From contig NZ_BBJP01000010.1 of the NCBI RefSeq assembly GCF_000739595.1, forward strand, positions 1-64,000: 64,000 nt of DNA, written 5' to 3'. The stretch's first letter is position 1; the number at the start of each line of letters is the position of its first letter. Positions 1 to 7,957 of this stretch are shown one piece after another. Below the pieces are notes generated by a model. The model ran no database searches. It saw only the letters and a list, made by a program, of their open reading frames with translations, and was not told the origin of the DNA. This stretch comes from Halorubrum halophilum. GTDB taxonomy: Archaea; Halobacteriota; Halobacteria; Halobacteriales; Haloferacaceae. Made by a program: the position numbers and the translations under genes.

Positions 1-1
1 G

Positions 2-196
2 CCAGTGGTTCTCCGGAAAATCATCGGAGCGCTCCGTAATGACCGAGGAATGTTCGTTCACGAGACGGTCTTGTCCCTGCTGGCGACGTGGCGCCAGCAG
101 GGACGCAATCCATACGAAGAACTTCGTCGAGTCGTCAGCAATAATGAGGTTATGTCACGGGCTCACGCTGTGCCGGCTGTCGAGACCTCGGGGTAA
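2..196 (+). pseudogene. C-terminal fragment of an IS66-like transposase
   Basis: The frame is open from the window edge to a TAA at 194-196. It reads as the tail of a DDE transposase: a segment containing IGALRNDRG and ETVLSLLATWRQQG, which I recognise as the usual C-terminal end of haloarchaeal IS66-type transposases. The body of the protein would lie outside the window, so I cannot tell an intact IS from a remnant. The last 20 or so codons no longer look like the family. Family assignment is from memory of the motif and not from a search. Confidence 0.55.
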
Positions 197-324
197 ACAC
201 GTACGAGGATTCTTCGCCAGAACGATATCGGGTGAAATCCGAGAATGATCTCTTGGAGCTTCTACACCAGGTTAATGGGGTAGTGAATGAACGACTGACC
301 GACTAAGGGAACTGCCAGTACGGC

Positions 325-729
325 CTACACTAAACGGTCTCCGTTAAAGAGCTGATACATCTTCGTTTTCGTATGTTCTGCGTCGTAGTATGTGAGAAGC
401 CACTCGGTATTCAGTAGTGGTAACACTACAGGTTCTACTAACTGACACTCGGAGTCGGGCCATTTAATCTCTCCGTCGACTACTTTACTGGGATCAACCT
501 TGTAATATATCAGGTCGTGTTCTGAGGTCATAAGACATCCAACGTATCCAGTACCAGATTGTTCGTAGAGGGTGAACGCAGCTCCGGACTCGTGGATGAG
601 TTCTATCACTCTCGAATCGGTCTTTATCAAACTCCGGCCACGCTCCATACTAATTTCCTCATAGCTGTCTGGGAGCGTCGACGCACAGTTGGCGTGTTCA
701 ACCTCTTTACTGCTATGTTTATCGTGCAT
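325..729 (-). CDS. Hypothetical protein, no recognised domain
   Basis: A 134-residue reading from the ATG at 729. A GTG at 789 would add 20 residues, but a good TATA box (TATATAAAA on the minus strand, about 791-799) lies directly against that GTG. The internal ATG therefore gives a more realistic leader. The protein is mixed alpha/beta by eye, with no signal peptide or membrane segment, and its C-terminal third is rich in tyrosine and hydrophobic residues. Codon use is less GC-biased than in the rest of the window, as in the neighbouring accessory genes. I do not recognise it. Confidence 0.55.
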   Translation of the reverse strand: MHDKHSSKEVEHANCASTLPDSYEEISMERGRSLIKTDSRVIELIHESGAAFTLYEQSGTGYVGCLMTSEHDLIYYKVDPSKVVDGEIKWPDSECQLVEPVVLPLLNTEWLLTYYDAEHTKTKMYQLFNGDRLV

Positions 730-900
730 AGCACTTAGAGTGAATTTTGCAGAGTTCCAGTCTCTTTTGGCAAATCTTCCTTCGGACACAGTTTTATATA
801 CTTCAATCGTGCTTAAGCGGAGAATCTATTATTGGTAACTGATGCTCTAAAAAGGGGGAATACGGCATAGAGAGATACCTGGAATGCACCTTCAGAATTT

Positions 901-1449
901 TTAATCGGGCTGTGATTCAATATACTCAATCGTCGGCCACATCTCCATCACACGAATCCGACCCTCGTAGTATGTATTTTGGATCACGCCAGTAATCGAT
1001 TTCTCAGCATTTCGATCATCCAGCAGTATGCCAACTGATTCGTGTTCCGTCGAACCAAGGAGCATGACGGCAGCTGCAGGGAGTTCCGAATCTGTTTTCC
1101 GTAACTCGTCGGGATTGGTCTGTTCCAGCTTTGCTAACCGCTGATGAACTCGGTCCATAATCTCACCGGCACGTGGGCCGTTATGCACACGGACACCAGG
1201 CTGCAGGGGGTCAAGGAGAGTAATCCACTCTACCGTATCCGCACGGTCCACCCAGTCGATACTGATATACCCATATTGTTCAGCGAGTTCCTCAATAACG
1301 CCGCTGGTGAGGTACAACTCACTATCTTCCGTTCTGACGTACTCAATAAACGTCTGGTACGCATCACTATCTGTCCCACCAAGTGTCCGGAGAAAGCTCG
1401 TATCGAGGAGTAATGCCGTTGGGAAGGGCGAAGGGTGCTCCTCACTCAT
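901..1449 (-). CDS. PIN-like nuclease, probable toxin
   Basis: About 182 residues. PIN-domain landmarks are visible: an N-terminal LLLDTSFLRTL (first catalytic Asp), a Glu in SGVIEELAE, then TDSELPAAAVML, which fits the third acidic position, and a late LLDDRNAE. PIN proteins are Mg-dependent RNases and commonly act as toxins. I chose the ATG at 1449, although the frame is open to 1497, because it overlaps the end of the HTH gene by eight bases, the normal coupling of a two-gene toxin-antitoxin operon. The substrate is unknown. The protein is longer than a typical VapC (about 130 residues), so it could instead be a PIN protein with another role. Confidence 0.6.
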   Translation of the reverse strand: MSEEHPSPFPTALLLDTSFLRTLGGTDSDAYQTFIEYVRTEDSELYLTSGVIEELAEQYGYISIDWVDRADTVEWITLLDPLQPGVRVHNGPRAGEIMDRVHQRLAKLEQTNPDELRKTDSELPAAAVMLLGSTEHESVGILLDDRNAEKSITGVIQNTYYEGRIRVMEMWPTIEYIESQPD

Positions 1450-2071
1450 TAGCGCGTAGGTACGGAGCTTCCTCGATCGCCCGTTCGTGAATTTCAACCT
1501 CGAAATCCACGTCTTCGAGCGTTGGATCGTAAGGTTTCACGACAGAGATTATCCGTTCAATTGCCTGGGTGACGGCAATTGCCTCGACAGCCGGTAGGTC
1601 AAGGTCGTCTCCTGCCCCGCGACGGGTTGTTTCGCCCTGTAGGTACGAGATTGTGGCTGCAACAGCAGGGGCAAGAGCAGCCTTTCCGTGCCGATCGACG
1701 AATAGATCAAGATCGTCATCAACACTAGTTGCTCCGTACACGGCAATCAAGACTGGACTAAATTCGATGGTGGTTTCACCGGACCAGACGCCACTTACTG
1801 GCTCAGCACTCCATAATGCGGATCCGTCTTGATATTCGCCCTGCTCCTCGGCAATGTTGAGTTCTGCGAGAGTATTAGCATACTTGTAGGCAGTGCTCTT
1901 CGAGAGATTCTGGCGGTCACGAACAGCGACGATTGTCGTGGGTGAGTTGATCAGGAGATCAGTGTAGAACCGGGCGAGTTCGGGTGAGCCGAGCAACTCT
2001 TGCACGACAAAAAACTGGCGTGCTGCGTGTCCCGCATCCCGTGGATGTGATGACTTGGAAACGTTCGACAT
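1442..2071 (-). CDS. HTH protein, probable antitoxin or autorepressor
   Basis: A 209-residue protein. An N-terminal winged-helix region (residues about 15-75) includes RDRQNLSKSTAYKYANTL, which reads as the recognition helix of a MarR/ArsR-like domain. An acidic alpha/beta domain follows. It is the first gene of a two-gene operon with the PIN-like gene. Between the start codon and the TATA-like element upstream sits a 6-bp inverted repeat (ccatag-N8-ctatgg), a good candidate for its own operator. The pairing, overlap and operator suggest an antitoxin-type regulator; this is inference, since no antitoxin family is recognised with certainty. Confidence 0.6.
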   Translation of the reverse strand: MSNVSKSSHPRDAGHAARQFFVVQELLGSPELARFYTDLLINSPTTIVAVRDRQNLSKSTAYKYANTLAELNIAEEQGEYQDGSALWSAEPVSGVWSGETTIEFSPVLIAVYGATSVDDDLDLFVDRHGKAALAPAVAATISYLQGETTRRGAGDDLDLPAVEAIAVTQAIERIISVVKPYDPTLEDVDFEVEIHERAIEEAPYLRANE

Positions 2072-2072
2072 A

Positions 2073-2103
2073 GTCCATAGTACACGAACTATGGTCTAAA
2101 GTG
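2073..2103 (-). promoter_or_regulatory. Promoter and palindromic operator of the HTH/PIN operon
   Basis: On the minus strand the order is a TATA-like TTTAGA (about 2095-2100), then the inverted repeat ccatag (2075-2080) and ctatgg (2089-2094) with an 8-base spacer, then the ATG at 2071. The spacing implies a leaderless transcript with the palindrome over the start site, a classic position for autorepression. Confidence 0.5.
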
Positions 2104-2246
2104 TTGCGGGAGAAACGGATACCACACCAACACCAGAGAATCGCATCGGCTTCAGCTATACGAGAACGTGGATTTCAACGACTCAAAAAACAGGTTGGTG
2201 TTTTGATTTCAGTTCTGTCCTAGTTATTGAGGGAAGAGGTCGTCAG

Positions 2247-3260
2247 TTAGAGATCATCAAGATACTCTCGTCGTTGTTCCATTTTGGCTTCCTCAGTTCT
2301 AGAGTCGTAGTGCATCGAAAGCACCTTTTCGCTGACATTAGCACGGTCACCAACCGCTTTCATTGGCCAGCCTTCCTGCAGCGCGTGTGTGATCCCGCCT
2401 CTACGAAGCGCGTGGGGGTTCACGCTTGAGGGGCATTCAGAGGCTGAATCATACGAGTTCGCCTCACACTCGTCGAGATCACGACCATGAGGACATTCCC
2501 GCGTGACCACACACGGCCTCGTATATCGATAGCAATCCCCGCGCAGTGTCGTCGTGTGGGCTCGTCCCGCTGAAGTTGAGACCAAGGGCTTCCGTCCATT
2601 CGAATCAGTCACAGCTGGGCGCGAGTGTTCCAACCAGTCGTCCAGTATCTCACAGACTTCATCCGCCAGCGCGACGAACCGTTCTCCCTTCTTTTGATTT
2701 TTCAGTGTCGTTCCGGATTTCGGACGATGCACCACTTGTAAAGATTGGTTGACTGAGTCGTAGTCATCGCAGTCTAACGCGTGAATTTCACCGACGCGCA
2801 TCATCGTGTGCCACATCAGGGTGAGGACGACGTGCGGCCGCGAGGCGTATTCGTACTTTTCGAGGTAGGTGAGGATCTGTTCTGCTCGGTCGGAGTCCAG
2901 CATCTCATCACGGATGTTATCATCACCACTCAGCGTTGGCGACAGAACCTTTGTGTGGAGATCCTGCTCAACAGCGTCGATGGACTCTAACCACTTGACG
3001 AACACTCGGAGTGTGTCCATCTGGGTCTTCTCCGTTGCCGGTGAGAGATCGCCTTCCATACGCCGCCAGATTCGGAACTCGTGTAGCTGTCGGCCCGACA
3101 GCTCGTTCAGGTTCGTGATGTTGGCTTCGTCGTTGCACCACCGGATGAAGTGCCCAAGCCGGGATTGGTGGGAGTAGATCGTCGCTTGGGAGACGTTGTT
3201 TTCTCGGTCAGCGATGTACAGTTCAAGCGCGCGTTCGGGTTCGATGGGTTCCAAACTCAT
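2247..3260 (-). CDS. Tyrosine recombinase (phage-type integrase)
   Basis: A 337-residue site-specific recombinase. The N-terminal SAM-like/core-binding domain (about 1-110) contains a typical YSHQSRLGHFIRWC stretch. The catalytic domain shows the first Arg in MMRVGEIHAL, the HxLR box in PHALRRGGITHAL and a late SMHYDSRTEEAK carrying the nucleophilic Tyr. Between the Arg and HxLR boxes is a Cys/His-containing insert (CPHGRDLDEC and a later ECP), known in haloarchaeal integrases and possibly zinc-binding. The ATG at 3260 is chosen over the upstream in-frame codon at 3326, since the latter would add a poorly conserved basic leader. It probably mobilises, or once mobilised, the AT-richer strip to its left. 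Confidence 0.85.
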   Translation of the reverse strand: MSLEPIEPERALELYIADRENNVSQATIYSHQSRLGHFIRWCNDEANITNLNELSGRQLHEFRIWRRMEGDLSPATEKTQMDTLRVFVKWLESIDAVEQDLHTKVLSPTLSGDDNIRDEMLDSDRAEQILTYLEKYEYASRPHVVLTLMWHTMMRVGEIHALDCDDYDSVNQSLQVVHRPKSGTTLKNQKKGERFVALADEVCEILDDWLEHSRPAVTDSNGRKPLVSTSAGRAHTTTLRGDCYRYTRPCVVTRECPHGRDLDECEANSYDSASECPSSVNPHALRRGGITHALQEGWPMKAVGDRANVSEKVLSMHYDSRTEEAKMEQRREYLDDL

Positions 3261-3581
3261 TTGTCGGTCCCACGCGAACCCCCGGTTGAATACCTGTTCT
3301 GAGGCGGCCGGTTTTAGCCGCCTCACGCCTCAAAGGTCGATTCGTTCGACAGTCGAACCGGAGCCTGCAGCGCCCATCCGAAATTAAGTCGGATTGGAGC
3401 AAAATAAAATCCACATCTAGAGCCGTCTACGGCACCCAATTCGGCGGATTCGCGCTTCTCAAAGTCGCCGATTTTCTGGCGACCAATTGGTTCCCAAAAA
3501 CGGCCCCTCGAAGTCGTGCGATTCCTCCGAAGATCGGGTCGTCCGCGTGGTAGCGCTCCGTTAGTGCAACGTCACGGCGAT
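3261..3581. other. Intergenic region with two hairpins beside the integrase
   Basis: No gene seen. It carries a perfect 8-bp stem (gaggcggc 3301-3308, gccgcctc 3317-3324) and a perfect 7-bp palindrome with one central base (gttcgac-a-gtcgaac, 3344-3358). Either could be a terminator or recombinase-binding DNA. No tRNA-derived attachment site is recognisable. Confidence 0.4.
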
Positions 3582-4580
3582 CTATGACGTAGTGAGCCGG
3601 CACCACGTCCCGGTCTCGTCGTTCCGGAGTCGACAGACGGCAGCGAGGACGACAGCGCTACTGACGAGCAGCGCGGCCCCGAAGATCAGCACGGTACTCG
3701 CGGTGTTGAGAATGCCGATTCCGTAGACTGCCCCGATCTTGTTCGAGGCGACGGCGACGCTTCCGGCGAGCAGCATCGCCGCGAAGTAGCCCTTAATTTC
3801 GTCTTCGTCGACGAGGCTCGTCGCCCCCGCCCCGATGCGTGCGCCGAGTGCGCTTCCGAGAAGTAGGAACGCGACGACGGGTACTGCGACGGATCCGGAC
3901 TGTGCGTACGTGAACGCGCCGAACGCTCCCGAGACCGTGATCTGGAGGATATCGGTCCCGACGGCGATCGCAGCGGGGACGCCGAGTCCGTACATCATCG
4001 CCGGCATCAGGAGGAACCCACCGCCGACGCCGAGGAACCCCGAGAGGACGCCAACGACGAGACCGACCGCGAAGATGATCGTCGCGGAGACGCGGACGCC
4101 GCCGCGTAACGTCACCATCGGCGGGATCCGTATCGACTGGACTCGATCCGCGAGGTCGCTCCCGGCTTCGTCCTCGCCCGTATTGGACCACGCGTCCCGG
4201 AGCGTGAGCAAACCGACAGCGGCCAGCAGCCCGACGTAAGCTGCGTTGATGATGAGGTCGGCCGTCCCGGTGGCTTCGAGGAGGAACACGACGCTCTTCC
4301 CGCCCTCGATGCCGAGCGTCATCGCGACCGTCATGATCGCGGCGAGCTTGTAGTCGACCTGACCGTGGTCGCGGTGGCGGAGCGCGCCGATAACGCTCGT
4401 CCCGAAGACGAACGCGAGACCGCTCCCGACGGCGACCGTCGACGGATACCCCATCACGAGCAGCGCGGGCGTCACGAGGAACGACCCGCCCATTCCGAAG
4501 AACCCGAAGAGGGTCCCGATGAGGAGCCCAAACCCGATGAACACCACCACCATCGCGAGGCTCAGGCCGAAGATGGGCAT
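3582..4580 (-). CDS. TauE/SafE-family sulfite/sulfonate exporter
   Basis: A 332-residue integral membrane protein with eight or so hydrophobic helices in two repeated halves. Each half has the glycine-rich signature of the TSUP family (GFFGMGGSFLVTPALL near residue 27 and GFLGVGGGFLLMPAMM in the middle). These proteins export small sulfur anions such as sulfite or sulfoacetate. It starts two bases after the stop of the DUF7512 gene and ends the sulfur operon. The C-terminal tail is unusually hydrophilic (CRLRNDETG). The substrate is inferred from context only. Confidence 0.85.
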   Translation of the reverse strand: MPIFGLSLAMVVVFIGFGLLIGTLFGFFGMGGSFLVTPALLVMGYPSTVAVGSGLAFVFGTSVIGALRHRDHGQVDYKLAAIMTVAMTLGIEGGKSVVFLLEATGTADLIINAAYVGLLAAVGLLTLRDAWSNTGEDEAGSDLADRVQSIRIPPMVTLRGGVRVSATIIFAVGLVVGVLSGFLGVGGGFLLMPAMMYGLGVPAAIAVGTDILQITVSGAFGAFTYAQSGSVAVPVVAFLLLGSALGARIGAGATSLVDEDEIKGYFAAMLLAGSVAVASNKIGAVYGIGILNTASTVLIFGAALLVSSAVVLAAVCRLRNDETGTWCRLTTS

Positions 4581-4582
4581 CT

Positions 4583-4732
4583 TCAGGTCCCTCCGACCGC
4601 GTCGATCACGGCTGATCCGAGGGCGCTGCTGAGCGTACCGTACACGGCGTACACGACCATCGCCTCCGTGAAGACGAATCCCACGACGGCGACAGCCTGT
4701 ACTGAACCGCTCAAACTCTCGAGTCCGAACAT
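4583..4732 (-). CDS. DUF7512-like small membrane protein
   Basis: A 49-codon gene from the ATG at 4732. The product begins MFGLESLSGS and is then almost wholly hydrophobic, with one membrane helix (about residues 11-35, including VVGFVFTEAMVVYAVYG). It sits two bases before the TauE/SafE gene. I recall this tiny protein as a constant companion of that exporter in haloarchaeal sulfur clusters, which suggests an accessory subunit. The role is unproven. Confidence 0.75.
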   Translation of the reverse strand: MFGLESLSGSVQAVAVVGFVFTEAMVVYAVYGTLSSALGSAVIDAVGGT

Positions 4733-4824
4733 GTTACGCGATCTTCTCTATTTTGTTTTGTCGTTCCATTAGCATACAATACTGCTTCCCCGCGTCGATT
4801 CCGTGTGGATGTGAGTGCATTGAA

Positions 4825-5277
4825 TTAGTTGCCTCCCGTATTATCGCCCGCGAACGAGCGGGCGTACCCGTGGGCGTACGCGCCGAGGAACATGCCTCCG
4901 ATCGCCCAGAGGATGGGATAGTTACCGACGCCGAAACTGGCGTAGGCCGCCCCGGGACAGATTCCGGAGAGCCCCCATCCGACCCCGAAGACGGTTCCGC
5001 CGACGACCACGTTCCGATCGAACTCCTTCACACGCCGGGTGTACTCGGTCGCGGTGAGCGGCGCGCGGTCGAGATAGCGCGTCGCGAGGGCGAACGTGAC
5101 GCCCGTGACGACAGCAGCACCGCCCATCACGAACAGGAGACCGAAGTCCTCGAACTGGAGGAAGTCGAGGACGACCTCCGGACGGGCCATCCCGCTGACC
5201 GCCAGTCCGAGTCCGAAGACGAGCCCCCCGACGTAGATAACGGGGAGGAACAGCGGGCTGCGGTCGCCGTCTGTCAC
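4825..5277 (-). CDS. YeeE/YedE-family sulfur transporter subunit (DUF6691 type)
   Basis: 150 residues from a GTG at 5277. That start overlaps the stop of the preceding YeeE gene in a GTGA arrangement and removes an unlikely basic leader that would otherwise be read through. It has about four membrane helices and the conserved GVGWGLSGICPGAAYASFG, whose Cys is the family's sulfur-relay residue. YeeE/YedE proteins import thiosulfate or related sulfane sulfur. With the neighbouring gene it makes a split two-part transporter, as is common in haloarchaea and many bacteria. Confidence 0.85.
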   Translation of the reverse strand: MTDGDRSPLFLPVIYVGGLVFGLGLAVSGMARPEVVLDFLQFEDFGLLFVMGGAAVVTGVTFALATRYLDRAPLTATEYTRRVKEFDRNVVVGGTVFGVGWGLSGICPGAAYASFGVGNYPILWAIGGMFLGAYAHGYARSFAGDNTGGN

Positions 5278-5774
5278 GGCGTCACCCCCAGCGCCTGGAC
5301 GAGTTGGGCGGTCCCTATCGCGAACGCCAAGAAGGTCGCGACGTTCACCAGCGAGGTGTTCGACAGCGAGCCGACGCCACAGACGCCGTGGCCCGACGTA
5401 CATCCCTTCCCGAGCCGCGTCCCGACGCCGACGAGGAAGCCGCCGCCGAGCAGCCGCCACCACTGGACATCGGTCGTCCAGATGGTCGGGTCGGGCGCGA
5501 GGAGAAGTCCCCAGACGGCCGCACCACTGACGATGCCGAGCGTGAACACGACCCGCCAGCCGCGCGACTGAACGTACGTGAACCGGTTGAACCGATCGAC
5601 GGTAGAGACGTACGAGAGCGTCGAGTCGAGGAACGTACTCGCGCCCGCGATGATTCCGGTCGCGAGATAGATGACCGCCGCGCCGAGCCCGACGAGCAAC
5701 CCGCCCAGGAGATACGGCAGTATCCCCCGCGGGAAGAGGTCGCTGACTGCGAGCAGCGGGACGAGCGTCTCCAT
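5274..5774 (-). CDS. YeeE/YedE-family sulfur transporter subunit
   Basis: 166 residues with four to five membrane helices. The conserved core GTRLGKGCTSGHGVCGVGSLS holds two cysteines thought to hand sulfur through the pore in this family. It starts two bases after the rhodanese-MBL gene and overlaps the second half-transporter by four bases, so the three are one operon. Function as a thiosulfate or sulfide-species importer is inferred from the family and from sulfur-oxidation neighbours. Confidence 0.85.
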   Translation of the reverse strand: METLVPLLAVSDLFPRGILPYLLGGLLVGLGAAVIYLATGIIAGASTFLDSTLSYVSTVDRFNRFTYVQSRGWRVVFTLGIVSGAAVWGLLLAPDPTIWTTDVQWWRLLGGGFLVGVGTRLGKGCTSGHGVCGVGSLSNTSLVNVATFLAFAIGTAQLVQALGVTP

Positions 5775-5776
5775 CG

Positions 5777-7015
5777 TTAGTTAGTCAGCGCCCCTTCGCT
5801 CGCGGCGCAGTTGTTCGGGCCGAGCTCGAGTTCGAACGCCGCTTCGTCGTCGGGGTCCTGCCGGCCGAGGTTCGTCGCGATGATCTCCTCGTAGTTCGCC
5901 GGTCGTGGCGGCATGTCGTCGACGACGAACTCGACGAACTCGTCCTCCTCCATGGTGAGCGCGTCCATCCGCTCGACCAGGTCTCCCAGCTTCGCGGTGT
6001 AGGTACCGCCGTCGTTCGGGGTCGCCGAATCACCGAAGTGGGCCGGCGCGACGACGGTGTCCTCAGGGAGCGTCAGGACCCGTTCCTGGAGGCTCTCGTA
6101 GAGGGTCCGGGCCGCGTCTCCCGCCGCCTCGGGGTCTTCGAGATCGGGGCGCGCAACGCTCTCCGTGAAGAGGCCGTCGCCCGTGAACAGAACGTCACCG
6201 ACTTTGTACGCCGTCATCCCGGTCGTGTGCCCGGGCGTGGGAATAACTTCGATTTCGATGTCACCAACCGAAAGGGTGTCTCCACCAGCGACCGTCTCGT
6301 ACGGTTGCTCGTAATCGACACCGCGCTGGACAGCCGCGTCCGGGAGGGCTGCCGTCGCGCCGGTGTCGTCGGCAAGATCGCGAATCCCGGAGATGTGATC
6401 GGCGTGAATGTGCGTGTCGAGCGCGTAGATCAGATCGGCACCCAGCGCCCGGGCGTCTTGAACGTACTCGTCGGTAAACGCGCGAAGCGGATCGATAACC
6501 GCCGCCTCGCCGTCCGAGACGACGAGGTACGCAAGGCAGCCGCTAGACGGTCGTCGGTACTGAGCGATGGTCGCCCGGCGGCCACCAGAACCCTTCGCGT
6601 TCTGGGCGGCTATCGAATCGCTTCGCGGTTCGCGAACGTCGACGTCGAGTTCCTGGTACTCGTAGATTCCCGCCCAGCCTTTCATACCGCGTTCGAGGTG
6701 ATCCACATCGTACCCCTCCTCGTCGAGACGCTCGGCGACGAGCTCGCTCGATCCGCCTTTCACACAGAGAACCGTAACGCGCCGGTCGTCGGGAAGCTCC
6801 GCCTGAAGCTCCTCGGGAACACCGTCGAGCAACTGAAAGTACGGACGATTCACGATCTCGACGTTCTCGCCGTCGATGTGCCACTCTTCGAAGTCACCCT
6901 CCGAGCGGGCGTCGAGTATGAACACGCCCTCACCGCCGTCGATGCGGTCTTTCAGTTCGGTTGGCGTCGTCGATGCGATCGTTTCGTCCGGGTCGGACTC
7001 TCTCCTGTCGGTCAT
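5777..7015 (-). CDS. Rhodanese-MBL fusion, persulfide dioxygenase-like
   Basis: About 412 residues. The N-terminal rhodanese domain (1-125) includes ILDARSEGDFEEWHIDG and the active-site loop CVKGGSS. The metallo-beta-lactamase domain (about 145-380) has the metal motif THIHADHISG, then PTPGHTTGM and LFTGDGLF, as in ETHE1-type persulfide dioxygenases. The fusion would transfer and oxidise sulfane sulfur, feeding sulfite to the TauE/SafE exporter at the end of the same operon. Two ATGs are possible (7027 and 7015); I prefer 7015. The region upstream is only 35 bp from the beheaded tusA, so its usual promoter region may be affected by that deletion. Confidence 0.85.
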   Translation of the reverse strand: MTDRRESDPDETIASTTPTELKDRIDGGEGVFILDARSEGDFEEWHIDGENVEIVNRPYFQLLDGVPEELQAELPDDRRVTVLCVKGGSSELVAERLDEEGYDVDHLERGMKGWAGIYEYQELDVDVREPRSDSIAAQNAKGSGGRRATIAQYRRPSSGCLAYLVVSDGEAAVIDPLRAFTDEYVQDARALGADLIYALDTHIHADHISGIRDLADDTGATAALPDAAVQRGVDYEQPYETVAGGDTLSVGDIEIEVIPTPGHTTGMTAYKVGDVLFTGDGLFTESVARPDLEDPEAAGDAARTLYESLQERVLTLPEDTVVAPAHFGDSATPNDGGTYTAKLGDLVERMDALTMEEDEFVEFVVDDMPPRPANYEEIIATNLGRQDPDDEAAFELELGPNNCAASEGALTN

Positions 7016-7050
7016 CGTCACTCCCATCTACTTACTGTTCGCAAGGGAGT

Positions 7051-7155
7051 ATGAGCGACCTCCGCGGTTGGGCCGACACCACGGACGGCGTTGAACTCGC
7101 TGACCAGAAGGAGGGCGACGACGTGTACACGCACTACGTGCGCAAGACCGAGTGA
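7051..7155 (+). pseudogene. Truncated TusA-like sulfurtransferase (C-terminal third only)
   Basis: The reading begins at an ATG inside a recognisable TusA core: GSMSDLRGWADTTDGVEL followed by DDVYTHYVRKTE, which is the last third of the haloarchaeal TusA fold. The N-terminal half, which should contain the CPxP active-site cysteine, is absent. In-frame sequence upstream is unrelated and runs into the divergent rhodanese-MBL gene. The remaining 34 residues cannot form the normal sulfur carrier. This looks like a deletion of the 5' end and promoter. A short protein could still be made from this ATG. Confidence 0.65.
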
Positions 7156-7157
7156 AG

Positions 7158-7730
7158 ATGAGTACGGACACCCCTGACGCGTCACCCGACGAGGCGCCCT
7201 CGCGTGCAGAACTGGCCGCACGCATCGCCGAACTCGAGGATGCGCTCGGTGAGGCCACCGCCGAGGAAGACGGCAAGAAAATGAGCATTATTGCCACGAA
7301 GGGGACGCTCGACATGGCGTACCCGCCGCTCATCCTCGCGAGCACGGCCGCCGCGTTCGGCTACGACGTAACGGTCTTCCACACGTTCTGGGGACTGGAC
7401 ATCCTCCACGAGGAACGCTCGAAGAACCTGAAGCTGAGTTCGGTCGGCAACCCCAACACGCCAGTCCCGAACGCCGTCGCCGCGCTCCCCGGGATGGACC
7501 GCCTGACGACGATGCTGATGGAGAAGAAGATCGAGGACAACGATACGGCCACGGTCGGGGAACTCATCGACACGTCCCTCGAGATGGGCGTCGAGTTCCA
7601 GGCCTGTCAGATGACCATCGACCTGATGGACTACGACGAGGACGACTTCTACGACGGCGTGACGACGGGCGTCGGTGCCGCCACGGCGATTCGGGATTTG
7701 GCTGACGCCGACATCCAACTCCTCATCTGA
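7158..7730 (+). CDS. DsrE/DsrF/DrsH-like sulfur-relay protein
   Basis: 190 residues. An acidic, helical N-terminal segment (about 1-40) precedes the DsrE fold, with MSIIATKGTLDMAYPPL, FGYDVTVFHTFWGLDIL and the conserved Cys in VEFQACQMTIDLM. DsrE-type proteins bind persulfide and pass sulfur with TusA partners. It follows the tusA remnant directly. A GTG at 7152 would overlap that stop, but the ATG at 7158 gives the usual N-terminus. Its normal partner is broken here, so it may rely on another TusA elsewhere. Confidence 0.85.
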   Translation: MSTDTPDASPDEAPSRAELAARIAELEDALGEATAEEDGKKMSIIATKGTLDMAYPPLILASTAAAFGYDVTVFHTFWGLDILHEERSKNLKLSSVGNPNTPVPNAVAALPGMDRLTTMLMEKKIEDNDTATVGELIDTSLEMGVEFQACQMTIDLMDYDEDDFYDGVTTGVGAATAIRDLADADIQLLI

Positions 7731-7957
7731 CGCGGACCATTCTTCGCTCTCGATAGGTTCGAGGCAAGGACCGATCGAACTCCCCTGGTGCTGTGGCTTC
7801 GACCCGAATTTGTATATTTTAAACAATATCCATCAGCTCCCCCACTAACGGCTCTACAAAAACGACACGCGTATTTCACAGACGTATCGCTCAGTAACCG
7901 TTCTATCTGTGGCGATCGGGCGTAACTCCTATTTGTAGGGAAGTTGTATTGTAGAGT

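Noticed and set aside
3331-3370. A GGTTCGA-like string near the integrase that suggested a tRNA T-arm
   Set aside because: The sequence is the arm of a 15-base palindrome; no acceptor stem, anticodon arm or CCA-side pairing can be drawn.
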